DNA of 55,699 bases from CALVUJ01 sp045119835 (GTDB lineage: Bacteria > Bacillota_I > Bacilli_A > RFN20 > DUOF01): assembly GCA_045119835.1 (NCBI GenBank), contig JBGVED010000012.1:1-55699 (forward strand), read 5' to 3'. Below the pieces are notes generated by a model, which saw only the letters and a list, made by a program, of their open reading frames with translations, was not told where the DNA came from and did no database searches. Shown piece by piece: positions 15,986 to 26,837 of the stretch (the stretch's first letter is position 1; every line of letters begins with the position of its first letter). A program made the translations under genes and the position numbers.

Positions 15986-17795
15986 ATTTTCTAGAATCTT
16001 CTTTTTTTCTTTCTACTGTGTTTAGTATTTTCTTTCTCATTCTATAACTGATAGGAGTTATTTCTACTAGTTCATCTTCATTAATATAGTCTAAACAATA
16101 TTCTAAAGACATTGATCTTGGTCTTTTTAGTACAACTGTTGTATCTTTAGCAGCGCTTCTCATATTTGTTAAGTTTTTAGCTTTTGCTACGTTAACTGCT
16201 AAATCGTTGTCATGGTTATGTTCTCCTACTATCATACCTTCGTATACGTCTACTCCAGGTTCAATAAACATGATTCCTCTATCTTCTAATTGGCCTATAC
16301 CATAAGCTGTAGATTTTCCAGCACCAATTGATACTAAAACTCCGCTTTTTCTTTCTCCAATATTAACATTTTCTCTTGGGCGATATTCTTTGAATGTGTG
16401 ATTTATAATTCCATAACCTTTAGTTAAAGTCATAAAATCAGTACTAAATCCAATTAATCCACGTGAAGGAATAACATAGTTAACTCTAGTTTGTCCGTTG
16501 TTGCTTATCATGTTTTCCATAATAGCTCCTCTAGTACCTAATGATTCGATAACCCCACCAATAGACTCATCTGGACACTCTATTTGTAAATCTTCAAATG
16601 GTTCACAAACTTCTCCATCAATTTCTTTTAAAATAACTTGTGGTTTTGACACTTGAAGTTCAAAATTTTCTCTTCTCATGTTTTCAATTAAAATTGATAA
16701 GTGAAGTTCTCCTCTTCCTGACACTCTCCAAGATTCTTTATTCTCTATTCTTTGAACTTTTAAACTAACATCTCTTTGAGTCTCTTTTATAAGTCTTTCT
16801 TCGATTTTTCTAGCTGTTACATTTTTACCTTCAAGGCCCGCAAATGGCGAATCATTTGTAGAAAAATTCATTTCCAAAGTTGGCTCATCTATTCTTAAAA
16901 GAGGTAATGGATCAATATTGTTTATGTTACATAATGTTTCTCCTACGCTAATATCAGCAAGACCTGCTACTGCACAAATATCTCCTGCACTTGCTTCTTC
17001 TATTTCAATTCTTTTAAGACCCATATAACCAAATAATTTTTGAACTCTAAATTGTTTTACACTGCCATCAAGTCTTACGCAAGCAACTGTTTCATTAACT
17101 CTAATTTTTCCACGAGTAACTCTACCAACACCAATTCTTCCAACATAATCATTATAGTCTAACAATGCTGGTTGAAATTGTAAACTTGCTTCTTTGTCCA
17201 TGCTAGGAGAAGGAACATATTTTATAATCGTTTCAAAAATAGGATCCATTGTTTCTTCTTGAGTTTCTATTTCTTCACTATAACTTGAAGTTCCTTTTAA
17301 TCCTGAAGCAAATAAAATTGGGAAATCTATTTGTTCATCATCTGCACCTAAATCAATAAATAACTCGTATACTTCATTAATTACTTCGTTAATTCTAGTA
17401 TGAGGTCTATCCACTTTGTTAATTACTACGATTGGTTTTACTTTAGCTTCAAGGGCTTTTCTTAAAACAAATCTAGTTTGAGGCATTGTTCCTTCATATG
17501 CATCAACAACAAGTAAAACACCATCAACCATTTTCATAATTCTTTCTACTTCTCCACCAAAATCAGCATGCCCTGGAGTATCCATAATATTTATTTTATA
17601 ATCCTTATATCTGATTGCTGTATTTTTAGCTAAGATTGTAATTCCTCTTTCTTTTTCAATATCGTTTGAGTCCATAACTCTATCACTAACTTGCTCGTTT
17701 TCTCTAAACGTTCCTGATTGCTTTAAAAGTTGATCTACTAATGTTGTTTTTCCATGATCAACGTGAGCAATAATTGCAATATTTCTAATATCCAT
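15984..17795 (-). CDS. typA: TypA/BipA ribosome-associated GTPase
   Basis: A 603-residue translational GTPase of the EF-G/LepA group that helps 50S assembly and stress or cold adaptation. Visible: G1 AHVDHGKTT (10-18), the switch region with GITILAKN, G3 DTPGHADFGGE, G4 NKVDRPHTR, the following beta barrel and EF-G-like domains, and the TypA-specific C-terminal region with GERKSGVLVSIGAGKSTAYG and EHNHDNDLAVN. Length is normal for the family. A clear promoter and a GAGGGTGG ribosome site precede ATG 17795. It is separated from the giant gene upstream by a strong terminator. Confidence 0.97.
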   Translation of the reverse strand: MDIRNIAIIAHVDHGKTTLVDQLLKQSGTFRENEQVSDRVMDSNDIEKERGITILAKNTAIRYKDYKINIMDTPGHADFGGEVERIMKMVDGVLLVVDAYEGTMPQTRFVLRKALEAKVKPIVVINKVDRPHTRINEVINEVYELFIDLGADDEQIDFPILFASGLKGTSSYSEEIETQEETMDPIFETIIKYVPSPSMDKEASLQFQPALLDYNDYVGRIGVGRVTRGKIRVNETVACVRLDGSVKQFRVQKLFGYMGLKRIEIEEASAGDICAVAGLADISVGETLCNINNIDPLPLLRIDEPTLEMNFSTNDSPFAGLEGKNVTARKIEERLIKETQRDVSLKVQRIENKESWRVSGRGELHLSILIENMRRENFELQVSKPQVILKEIDGEVCEPFEDLQIECPDESIGGVIESLGTRGAIMENMISNNGQTRVNYVIPSRGLIGFSTDFMTLTKGYGIINHTFKEYRPRENVNIGERKSGVLVSIGAGKSTAYGIGQLEDRGIMFIEPGVDVYEGMIVGEHNHDNDLAVNVAKAKNLTNMRSAAKDTTVVLKRPRSMSLEYCLDYINEDELVEITPISYRMRKKILNTVERKKEDSRK

Positions 17796-17821
17796 AATTC
17801 CACCCTCTATTCAACTTACCT

Positions 17822-17851
17822 ATTATACAACTATTCATTTTTAAATTACAA
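17822..17851 (-). promoter_or_regulatory. typA promoter
   Basis: On the minus strand TTGTAA (17846-17851), 18 bases, TATAAT (17822-17827), with the ATG 27 bases further on. The remaining sequence to 17937 is AT-rich with nothing else recognised. Confidence 0.6.
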
Positions 17852-17937
17852 TTTATTTTTTTATATTTTTAATATAAAACTATATGTTTAGTCCTATTAT
17901 TTTAATTTTATTAATTTATTTCAATCTTAACTTAGAG

Positions 17938-17970
17938 TAAAAAGAAAAGAGAAGTCTTTTTCTCTTTTCT
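17938..17970 (-). terminator. Strong terminator ending the giant-gene cluster
   Basis: Perfect 11-bp stem (17943-17953 with 17960-17970) and 6-base loop followed by TTTTTAC on the minus strand; it begins at the stop codon of the 2938-residue gene. Confidence 0.85.
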
Positions 17971-20900
17971 AATAAATATCCTCAATTGTCTCTTCTTCTT
18001 CATCCTCTTCTTCTTGTTTCTTTCTACGTTTTAAGAAGAATATAAATAAGAATATAACTAACGCTAATGCTACAAAGAACATAGCGCTATATACAAATTC
18101 TCCATCATCATTCTCTGGGTCATCTCCCTCAACTGTTTGACTACCGAATTTATTTAATTCATCTGCCTCAACAACAAAAGCTACCAACATGTATGTATCA
18201 TCTGTTGAAGATACTTTTAATTCTACAGTTCTTCCTGATTGCAATGCTTGGTATTCGCTTTCCGAGAATAGTTTACCACTTACATATTCATATCCGCCTT
18301 CTAATAATGGCTTAGCAATTAATACACCACTGTTTCTAGGATAATGTGAGCCTGCAATACTTATTTTATCTATTGCATTGTGTTGAGATAGTATAGAAAC
18401 TAGCTTTTCGCTTACAATAATATTTTTTGATTTATTAATAACAAATTGTACTCTTTCTGCATTTCCTGCTAAATCTCTTATTACAACTTGGTAATAACCC
18501 TCTTGTGTAAAGTTGTAAAGAGTTGGAATATTGTATTGTGAGTTTACTGCAACAATTGCATTTTCTTCTGTTACTAAACCTACGTTTGTGTCTGTTATAC
18601 CTTTATTTAAAACTCCCGTTAAACTATATATAGGAGAAGTTCTATCTATAACGAATGTAGTTTCTTTAGAGACGTTTTCTGCTCTATCTACTGCATAAAT
18701 ATGATAGATTCCTTCTAAATCAAATTTTACACTTTCTTTATCCTCTACTTTTATCCATTCTCCTGAATTGTATCGATATTGGAAGTATTTTATTTTTGGC
18801 CCTTCGTTAGTTGTTATTTCAACTACATCCTTATTTGTATGTTCGCCATCTTGAACACCTAAAATTAAAGGAGGAGTATTATCTATATAAAATTTTATTG
18901 TTGTTGTATTATCTCTATCATCTTTTACTACTAATTCATAGTCTCCTTCTTCTTCGACAAAGTGTCTTGTTTGAATTTCTTCGCCATTTAACCAACCAGT
19001 TAAAACCTCATCTGTATTTAAAGTTGGTACAAAGTGAATAGTAACTGGATCTTTGTAATACTTACCATCTTCAACACCAAGTACAACTGGTGGTATTGTA
19101 TCATCTACAAATACTTTTCTTATAGCAACACCTTCATTACCGGAACTATCTTTTATTTTATAGGTAACATCATAGTGACCCCATTTCATTCCAGATGGCA
19201 CATTATATCTAAGAACTCTCTCACTATTCATTGGACCATCATAGTTGTCTATTACTATAACTGAGTACTCTACATAAGGATTTCCTCTTTCAATAGTCAT
19301 TGGATTTGCTCCAATAATGGTTATTTCTGGAGGGGTTGTATCTTTTACATAAACTTTTCTTATTACTGGTTCTGCGACATTTCCATTACTATCTCTTGCA
19401 GTATAAGTAATTGTGTATGTTCCAAGTATCATTATATTAACATCATGACTTACCATAACATTAATTTCTATATTATGGTATTGATCATACCTGTCGTAAA
19501 CAATCGCTCCCCAGTCTTCAAATCCTGTAAATACTTCTACAGTTTGACTGGTGTCTTCTCTACATGCATTTCCATCTTCGCATTTTAAGGTTATAGTTGG
19601 GGCAGTTGTATCAACTACTTCTACATATCTTCTTACTGTAACAGCAGAATTCCCGGCCATATCTTTTACATCATATTTTATTATATACAAACCAACGGTT
19701 GTATTATCTACTTCTCCTGTTACAACAATTCTTTTTTGAAGTTCTTCTAAATCCGCCATATAATCATCTTCAATCCACAATCCAAATCCAGGGGCATCAC
19801 ACCTTGTGTCATATTCCTCATATAATGCTTCTATTGTCATGTATTGTGGACAATCTTTGAAATGAATAATTGGATTTTCAATATCTACAACGATAACTTC
19901 TCTTGTAACTCTTTTTGCTGGATTTCCATGTGAATCAACAGCGTCATAATACAAATAATACCTTCCAAGTTCATTTCCTATTTGTCCGGTTCTAGTAACT
20001 TCAACAAATTTATCATAATTATCTTTCGCTACAGCCCATGGATCTTCAAAGTTAATTTGTGGATATGAATATCTTATAATATATGGATTCATTCCATTTA
20101 AAGTTATTACTGGAGGTGTGCTATCTTTAACAATGACCGTTCTTATTTTCCCGGCACCAACATTACCTGCTGTATCTTTATAATCATAATATGCATAATA
20201 AGTTCCAATCTTACTTGTATCTATGCGATCAACAGGTATAGTTTTATTTAAATCTGTATCTTTATAAGCAAAACTACTTGCAAGCATTACAAATGTTCCG
20301 TCTACATTATCTTCTATTAAGGCACCATCATCTTCAAATTTACCATAGACTTCCACATTGACTACTTCATCACCAATAAGTGTAATAACAGGAGATATGT
20401 TATCTATAACTTCCACAGATCTGATAGCAACACCTCTGTTTCCGGAAGAGTCATAAGCAACATAAGTTACTTCATAGATACCAATTCTTGTAGTTACTAC
20501 TGGATTATTGACAATTACTTCAACTTCACCATCATAATTATCTACAGCTGTTGCGCCTAAGTCTACATATTGTTGTCCATACAACAATTTTATTTTTCTA
20601 TTTCCATTTATTGTAACGACTGGAGCAATTGTATCTCTTACTACTACTTGACGGAAAACACTTATAGCTTTATTTCCATCTTTATCTGTTGCATCATATC
20701 TTATGTAATATATTCCTTTTTCATTTTCATTAATGCTTTCTAGACCTGTAATAACAAGTTTTTCTGCAGTAATATCTCCATCTATATCGTCTATAACTGT
20801 GGCACCAGCATCAATATATTTTTTACCAGCTCTTGCCTCAACATACTCCACTGGTTCACCTTTTAATGTAATAATTGGAGGATTATTATTTTTAACATAG

Positions 20901-23900
20901 AAATATAATGGTTCACTAACCTTATTACCAATTTTAGCTTCTACTTTATATGTCATTGCCCCCGCTTCTCTTGTTGGGGTATAATCAAAATATATATTTT
21001 CACTTATTTTATTACTCTTTATAACAGTATTATTTATAAGCCATTGAACGGTTGCGTCCTTGCTAGTATCATCTGAAACAATAACTCTATATACCATTCT
21101 ATTTTCATTATTATCATATTTTTTACCTAATATTTGGTTTACTTCTCCACTTACGTATCTTATCGTAAAATTTCCTACATTAGATTGTTCAACATAAACT
21201 TCAAAATATGCTGTAACACCTTTATAAGTTGCGCTTATTAAATATGTTCCTATACTACCTTTAGTATAGAATGACACTTCATGTGTCATAGGATCTTTAT
21301 AAAATTCATAGTCTTCTGACTCTGGATTTAGAATATTAACTTGTTTATATTCTATTTCCTCATTTTTAACTATCGCCCATTTAACATTTCCAATATCAGA
21401 TTCATCAGCACCTGGATTGAATCTTGCATATGCTATAACAAGTTCTGGTTTATCTCCTTTAACTTGATGTTGATTGTTGGTTGTTAAATGAATTGTGATT
21501 GAAGTAAATTCTGCATATTTTATAATAAATATTCCTGGTACATAATCAATAATGTAGTTTGGAGACTTAACATTAGGAGTAGAAACATTATTTATTCCTA
21601 ATGAACCTTGAATTATCCTGTATTCTCCAACTGATTCTCCTGCAGGTTCTCTACTAAGTGCACCAAAGAAATCATCGCCTTCAATTATAGTACCTTCATA
21701 TGTATAAGTAAATTTAGGGTCTGCTTGTCCAAATATTTTTTCTGAATCATTTGCGGTTACTTTTATTCTTCTGGCTAGTATTTCTAGATAAGCACTTTCT
21801 ATTACAATGTCATAGTTTTCTTCGCCTACAAATTTAAAGTTTTCTCCTGGATATATTGCATATTTTCCTACATTTTCACCTGGATCTCTTACAAGAATTC
21901 CTGTATAAGCAGGAGGAGTTATAAGGTTAGTTGTAAATGTAAATTTTGGATCTTCATCTCCATAAACTTTATATACAGTATCTGGTGTTACGACTAACTT
22001 TTTCTTGTTAACAATGAGTTTTCCACTTATAAATCTATAATTGTAATTTTCTTTAATTTCTTCTGATGAGAAGCCTAAATTATTTTCCCATATTAAACTA
22101 TCATCTTCTATATTGTACACTCCCACTCCATGATAATCTGGATCAAGTTTCAAACTTCCTGTTATTTTATCTTCAAAGACATCATTTTTTGCTAAACTAC
22201 CTTCTTTTATTTTTACAGTTGACCAATCAAGACTATATGGATCTCCATATTCTATCTCTATGTTTGAAGCCTCTAAAGTAAGATTTCTTTTATTAATAAC
22301 AAAATAATGTTCACCCATTACGATGAGCTCGTAATTTGGTTTTCCACTTGGAGTTTTTACATCAAGAGTGCCCTTTACAATTTTATATGTTCCTACAGAT
22401 TCGTCCCAGTTACCTTCAACAAGAGGAACTCTTCCTAAATTCCCTATAAACTCATCACCATCATCTATAAGATTCGGCTCATATGTAAATTCTAAATGCG
22501 GTTCATTTTCTCCATAAGTTTTAAATTGACCATCAACAGGATATATGTATAGTGTTCTTTCATAAATTGTCAACACTCCATCAATTAATTCGCAATCATA
22601 ATATAGAGTTGTTACATCCTCTCCATTGTACGATCTTTTAATTCTTAAATCTTGGGTACTAATGGTATAAGTTCCTACACCATCAACATTTCCTATTATT
22701 TTTAACTCTCCTTCAATATAATCGTTTATTATATTAAGCGTATCTTTTTCTTCATCCATTGCTAGTCTACTGGTAGCTAGACGACTTCTACTAGTAATAG
22801 GGAATATATCTTGTTGATATGGATTACCATACATAACATTTACACTATTAGCAGTTATTGTAATTTTTCTTTTTTCAATAGTAAATGGATAATCAAAGTT
22901 AAAGTTTGTAATGACATAATTACTAATAGGTTCTCCATTTATTTGACCATTTTCTTTAAGCTTAAAGCTACCAATGTTTATAGAATAATCACCAGGAACT
23001 TCACCAAATTCTCTACCTAATACTCCAGTGTAGTCATCTCTAGACATTTCTTCTTCTACACCTTTATAATGAACAACAAATTTATATTCTGAAGGATTAT
23101 AATCCCCATATTCTTTCTTTTGTCCTTCTAAAGCAAAGAATTCAACTACTCTTTGAACGATATTTAATTTTCCTTCAATAACACTTATATCATAGTTAAA
23201 AGAAACATCCTTTTGACCAGTTTGATCTACAACTTTTATATCTCCTATACGAATTGGATAAACTCCTACATTTTTTGCATTTTCAACAGATGGGCTTCCA
23301 GTCAAATAATCACTATATTGTAAGTTACTTCTTATTTGAACATTATCAACCCATTCACCCTCTTTATATGTGAATTCCATTATTGGCTCTCTATATGTAA
23401 TTTCTTTATCTTCAATTGTTATTAATAAACTTCTTCGAGTAATTGTATAAACATAATTTTTATATAATTGAACACTATAGTTCTCACAATTTTCTAGTTT
23501 TTCTATTGATATAGGATAATCTCCTACATAAATTCCTTCTTCTCTTGATAAGTAATATTTCATTTTTTCATTATCACGAGGAATATATGGGTCTTCTCCT
23601 GGTACTGTGGTAGGTCTTATTTCAATTATAAACCTTCCCATTGCCTCTAAAATAACATAATCATCATAACTAGCTAAATCACTATCAGTAAATATTCTAT
23701 CTTCATCACCATATATTTTTGTTAAATCTTTGATAATTTTTATCCATATTTCTTTTTTTATGACTTCTAGAATACCATCATTAAACGTAATATTGTAGTT
23801 GTATTCTGTATCATTATCATCTTTATCCAAAATCTTAATATTGCCTTTTTTAATAATGTAAGTTCCTATACCATTTACATATTCTTCTACTAGCGTTCCA

Positions 23901-26785
23901 TCTTGAGTATAAATAGTAGCAATAGCACTAGAAAATTTATCTGCAATACCTAAATTAGGATTATTAACTAACCCTGTTTTTTCTCCTTTGCTACTATCAT
24001 AAACAGTAACCATTGGGATATTGTCTTCATAATAGATTGTGTATATTCCAGTTGGATTACCATTTTGATCTAAATCACCATTTACACTTATCGAAATATC
24101 TCTTCTTAAAATTGTTAAATAAGCTTCTTTAAATTGAACTATATAATTAAGATTTCCATAAGTTGCTCCAATGACATAATAGTCCACATAATTACCGGAA
24201 GCATCCGTTTTTACTGTTTCTCCTTCTACTTTTCTATAAATAGTTATATCTAGCTCTTTAGCACAGAATTCTAAAGTTGCACCATTTATAGGATTTCCAC
24301 CTCGACATTGCGCAAGTTTATATATAGGATCTTCCTCACCATATATTTTGCTAGCATTTTCCAAATCAACTTCTATATGTTTAGGAGAAATAATAAAGTT
24401 TGCTTTTATGAAAAATATATCATAATTATCTATTCCGCCATTATATCTTTCCAAAACATCTAGTGTTCCTTGATTAATTGATCTAGCTGCTAAATTACCA
24501 TCACCATCAAACCAAACAGCTTCACTTTGATATTGCTTTAATAATACTGGATCATTCATTATTTCTTCATTATGCCAAATAGTAATGCCTGGAAGCGGTT
24601 CTCCTTTGTATCTTTCAAGTAGACCGGCTAATTTATCTGTTGTATCTGGAGCATACGAGCATCTAAAGTCCTTGTTGTACAATTCATCTGTAGGATCACA
24701 ATATCTTTCATCAATTTCATATGTTAGCTCTGGATCTTCATCTAAATATGATTTTGTTTTATCATGCGCAAGGACTGGAATTACTCTTTTTTTGATTTCA
24801 AAAACATTCTCATTTCCATATTCTAAATAATAAAGTTTGCTTGGAATTTGAATGTTATCATAATATATTTCATACTTACCTACATAAGTAGCATTTAAAA
24901 CATACAATTCTCCAATTATTTTGTCGTTTTCTAACATTTGGCTTTCACATGTAACAATTTCTCCGTCTTTTGTAACACAATGATAGCTAATTTTTATTTC
25001 ATTTGCTTTTTTATCCCCATATATTATATATTGATCAAAATCCGCTTCGACTCTAATAAGCCTTTGACGAACTTCCGCTACTAGAGATATTTCAGGAGAT
25101 GCGTTTCCTGCTTCATCAACTGCACTTACATAAATATTATATAATCCTAACATGTTTAATTTATTATTTGCATCAACTGGCAAATTACTAAAATCAAGAA
25201 TATATTGAATAGTCCACTTGCTACCTTCATATATACTATTATCTTGAACTTTTAATCCATAAGCACTTTCCACTTCTTGCGCTGTTGGATATGGATCATT
25301 AATATAAAAATCTTTTCTTACTGCTGTTTTTTCAATTGTTGGAATACTATTATCGACAGCGTGAACATATACAGTTGCTTCAACGGTATTTCCTGCTTCA
25401 TCTCTAACTGTATAATAAATGTATAAATCTCTTAAATTATATAAGTATGCTTCATAATATAAACATTGCTCACATCCTTGAGCTTTATAATTTTTATTAG
25501 TTTCTTCTCCTGGATTTTTTTCCACCAAATCATATTCATATTCAACGCTTATAGTCTCAACAGTACTTACATTGTCATAAACAAATATCTCTTTGCTTGC
25601 ATCAAACAAACCATTCTTAGCGTTTTCTGAATAAACATTTATTATATCAAGCACTTGTACAAAAGGTGCTTCTGTATCTATATTTTCTATTTGAACAATA
25701 AGGTCTGCTCTAGCTCCATAACGTTCAACTGCTCTAATTGTATATACACCATTTTCTCTAATTATAATTTGTTGATTTTCAAGAATAGAAGTGAATCCTC
25801 CATCATTAAAAGAATACTCTAAAGACTCTAAATCCCCAGAATTCAAACGATTTGTACAATCATAATCTGTTTTATCTTCAATATAATAAAATACGCAAAT
25901 ATCCATAGTATAAGGACTATTGGTTGGTTTTGTAACACTTGGCTTTGCTTCAATAATTATACTTGCTGTTTTTAAATTATCAACAGATATTAGTTTTGTT
26001 TGTTTTGCTCCAAAAACATCTTCTATTTCAATTAAGTATTCTCCATTTTTATCTACAGTGAAATAGAAATTATTTAAACTTTCATATAAAGCATTTAACG
26101 TTGTTGTATTATTACCTTTTAACCACGTATATTTAACACTTTTAATAGCATAATCATCTATTGTACTCGAAAGACGCTCTATTACATTAGGTAAAGTAAC
26201 ATTAATTTTATATGGATTCGCCCCTGCTTGCATTGTTTCTTTTATCGCTAAAATTTCTTCTGGTATGTAATTATTTGGATCACTGTTACCATCTGGTAGT
26301 AACTCATCAATACTTCGTTTTTGATTTATTTTAACATGTATTTTATCCACAATTGAATTTTCTGTAGGATTATAAGAGAACTCCCTTAGTAAAAGTATCG
26401 TTATATATTTTTCTTCATAATCTTTATTTTTCAGACTATAAACTATTTTACTTGAGAATTGTTTATTTATATTTCGCTCATAATGAACAACCTCTTCTTG
26501 GTGTCCGCTTTCTACAATAGCAATCGAATTTATATCTTCATTTGCTATTGCTTCTTGTTCTATATCAATAGTTACTACGACATTATCAGTTCCATTAGAA
26601 GGACCAGAAACATAATCAGCTCCATAATTGACAATTGCCCAATAACCTAATTTTTCTCCAATTCCAGCATTAGCTAAAATCTCATCAGGTAGTTCTTGGG
26701 CATTTGCATTATTATAATTTAAACTCACATTTAAGAAAAGGAAAGCGAAAGCTATTGCAATAGCACTAAAAAACTTTTTGATCAT
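17969..26785 (-). CDS. Giant surface protein 1 (2938 residues): MBG array, DUF5011 array, membrane anchor
   Basis: Order: signal peptide (1 to about 30, cut after ANA); N-terminal beta module with SIAIVESGH; Ig-like modules to about 570; twelve MBG-type domains (about 575-1755) marked by KxYGxxDP variants; two unclassified Ig-like domains; seven DUF5011/HYR-like domains (about 1965-2565) with DxxDG loops and VxVxDTxxPxI linkers; three further Ig-like domains; then one membrane helix and a KRRKK stop-transfer with an acidic cytoplasmic tail (EEEDEEEETIEDIY). There is no LPXTG motif. Such proteins are typically adhesive stalks; ligand unknown. ATG 26785 is chosen: AGGAG lies 10 bases upstream, whereas the GTG at 26794 is too close. 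It lies 52 bases after the larger gene 26837-39730 and is probably cotranscribed. Confidence 0.9.
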   Translation of the reverse strand: MIKKFFSAIAIAFAFLFLNVSLNYNNANAQELPDEILANAGIGEKLGYWAIVNYGADYVSGPSNGTDNVVVTIDIEQEAIANEDINSIAIVESGHQEEVVHYERNINKQFSSKIVYSLKNKDYEEKYITILLLREFSYNPTENSIVDKIHVKINQKRSIDELLPDGNSDPNNYIPEEILAIKETMQAGANPYKINVTLPNVIERLSSTIDDYAIKSVKYTWLKGNNTTTLNALYESLNNFYFTVDKNGEYLIEIEDVFGAKQTKLISVDNLKTASIIIEAKPSVTKPTNSPYTMDICVFYYIEDKTDYDCTNRLNSGDLESLEYSFNDGGFTSILENQQIIIRENGVYTIRAVERYGARADLIVQIENIDTEAPFVQVLDIINVYSENAKNGLFDASKEIFVYDNVSTVETISVEYEYDLVEKNPGEETNKNYKAQGCEQCLYYEAYLYNLRDLYIYYTVRDEAGNTVEATVYVHAVDNSIPTIEKTAVRKDFYINDPYPTAQEVESAYGLKVQDNSIYEGSKWTIQYILDFSNLPVDANNKLNMLGLYNIYVSAVDEAGNASPEISLVAEVRQRLIRVEADFDQYIIYGDKKANEIKISYHCVTKDGEIVTCESQMLENDKIIGELYVLNATYVGKYEIYYDNIQIPSKLYYLEYGNENVFEIKKRVIPVLAHDKTKSYLDEDPELTYEIDERYCDPTDELYNKDFRCSYAPDTTDKLAGLLERYKGEPLPGITIWHNEEIMNDPVLLKQYQSEAVWFDGDGNLAARSINQGTLDVLERYNGGIDNYDIFFIKANFIISPKHIEVDLENASKIYGEEDPIYKLAQCRGGNPINGATLEFCAKELDITIYRKVEGETVKTDASGNYVDYYVIGATYGNLNYIVQFKEAYLTILRRDISISVNGDLDQNGNPTGIYTIYYEDNIPMVTVYDSSKGEKTGLVNNPNLGIADKFSSAIATIYTQDGTLVEEYVNGIGTYIIKKGNIKILDKDDNDTEYNYNITFNDGILEVIKKEIWIKIIKDLTKIYGDEDRIFTDSDLASYDDYVILEAMGRFIIEIRPTTVPGEDPYIPRDNEKMKYYLSREEGIYVGDYPISIEKLENCENYSVQLYKNYVYTITRRSLLITIEDKEITYREPIMEFTYKEGEWVDNVQIRSNLQYSDYLTGSPSVENAKNVGVYPIRIGDIKVVDQTGQKDVSFNYDISVIEGKLNIVQRVVEFFALEGQKKEYGDYNPSEYKFVVHYKGVEEEMSRDDYTGVLGREFGEVPGDYSINIGSFKLKENGQINGEPISNYVITNFNFDYPFTIEKRKITITANSVNVMYGNPYQQDIFPITSRSRLATSRLAMDEEKDTLNIINDYIEGELKIIGNVDGVGTYTISTQDLRIKRSYNGEDVTTLYYDCELIDGVLTIYERTLYIYPVDGQFKTYGENEPHLEFTYEPNLIDDGDEFIGNLGRVPLVEGNWDESVGTYKIVKGTLDVKTPSGKPNYELIVMGEHYFVINKRNLTLEASNIEIEYGDPYSLDWSTVKIKEGSLAKNDVFEDKITGSLKLDPDYHGVGVYNIEDDSLIWENNLGFSSEEIKENYNYRFISGKLIVNKKKLVVTPDTVYKVYGDEDPKFTFTTNLITPPAYTGILVRDPGENVGKYAIYPGENFKFVGEENYDIVIESAYLEILARRIKVTANDSEKIFGQADPKFTYTYEGTIIEGDDFFGALSREPAGESVGEYRIIQGSLGINNVSTPNVKSPNYIIDYVPGIFIIKYAEFTSITIHLTTNNQHQVKGDKPELVIAYARFNPGADESDIGNVKWAIVKNEEIEYKQVNILNPESEDYEFYKDPMTHEVSFYTKGSIGTYLISATYKGVTAYFEVYVEQSNVGNFTIRYVSGEVNQILGKKYDNNENRMVYRVIVSDDTSKDATVQWLINNTVIKSNKISENIYFDYTPTREAGAMTYKVEAKIGNKVSEPLYFYVKNNNPPIITLKGEPVEYVEARAGKKYIDAGATVIDDIDGDITAEKLVITGLESINENEKGIYYIRYDATDKDGNKAISVFRQVVVRDTIAPVVTINGNRKIKLLYGQQYVDLGATAVDNYDGEVEVIVNNPVVTTRIGIYEVTYVAYDSSGNRGVAIRSVEVIDNISPVITLIGDEVVNVEVYGKFEDDGALIEDNVDGTFVMLASSFAYKDTDLNKTIPVDRIDTSKIGTYYAYYDYKDTAGNVGAGKIRTVIVKDSTPPVITLNGMNPYIIRYSYPQINFEDPWAVAKDNYDKFVEVTRTGQIGNELGRYYLYYDAVDSHGNPAKRVTREVIVVDIENPIIHFKDCPQYMTIEALYEEYDTRCDAPGFGLWIEDDYMADLEELQKRIVVTGEVDNTTVGLYIIKYDVKDMAGNSAVTVRRYVEVVDTTAPTITLKCEDGNACREDTSQTVEVFTGFEDWGAIVYDRYDQYHNIEINVMVSHDVNIMILGTYTITYTARDSNGNVAEPVIRKVYVKDTTPPEITIIGANPMTIERGNPYVEYSVIVIDNYDGPMNSERVLRYNVPSGMKWGHYDVTYKIKDSSGNEGVAIRKVFVDDTIPPVVLGVEDGKYYKDPVTIHFVPTLNTDEVLTGWLNGEEIQTRHFVEEEGDYELVVKDDRDNTTTIKFYIDNTPPLILGVQDGEHTNKDVVEITTNEGPKIKYFQYRYNSGEWIKVEDKESVKFDLEGIYHIYAVDRAENVSKETTFVIDRTSPIYSLTGVLNKGITDTNVGLVTEENAIVAVNSQYNIPTLYNFTQEGYYQVVIRDLAGNAERVQFVINKSKNIIVSEKLVSILSQHNAIDKISIAGSHYPRNSGVLIAKPLLEGGYEYVSGKLFSESEYQALQSGRTVELKVSSTDDTYMLVAFVVEADELNKFGSQTVEGDDPENDDGEFVYSAMFFVALALVIFLFIFFLKRRKKQEEEDEEEETIEDIY
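19094..20881 (-). repeat. Seven DUF5011/HYR-like Ig domains in giant protein 1
   Basis: Seven copies of about 75-100 residues, each opening with a P-x-I-x-(L/I/F) strand and containing an acidic loop: DDIDGD, DNYDGE, DNVDGT, DNYDKF, DDYMAD, DRYDQY, DNYDGP. They end in GxYxxxYxxxDxxGN. The acidic loops could bind calcium. Copies 5 and 6 are the most divergent and contain added cysteines. Confidence 0.8.
21516..25063 (-). repeat. Twelve MBG-type domains in giant protein 1
   Basis: Counted by the first-strand motif: IYGDKKAN, SYLDEDP, IYGEEDP, YYEDNIP, IYGDEDR, TYREPIM, EYGDYNP, MYGNPYQ, TYGENEP, EYGDPYS, VYGDEDP, IFGQADP. Each copy also has a GxLxR element, a VGxYxI element and a final NYxIxxxxGxLxI strand. 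The last two copies are closest to the Pfam-style consensus. Confidence 0.8.
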
Positions 26786-26816
26786 AGCCTTCACTCTCCT
26801 TTCTTTAAATATAAGT

Positions 26817-26837
26817 AGGGGAAAACACCTTTCCCCT
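26817..26837 (-). terminator. Hairpin between giant genes 2 and 1 (weak terminator or processing site)
   Basis: AGGGGAAA / TTTCCCCT stem (26817-26824 with 26830-26837) with a 5-base loop on the minus strand, starting at the TAA of giant gene 2. What follows is ACTTATATTT, not a real U-tract, so readthrough into giant gene 1 is likely. Confidence 0.5.

Noticed and set aside
17969..18130. Sortase anchor in giant protein 1
   Set aside because: No LPXTG-like motif precedes the membrane helix, and the tail after the helix is long and acidic.
19094..25063. CRISPR-like or DNA-level tandem repeats in the giant genes
   Set aside because: Repetition is at protein domain level; the DNA copies are strongly diverged and are not evenly spaced identical units.
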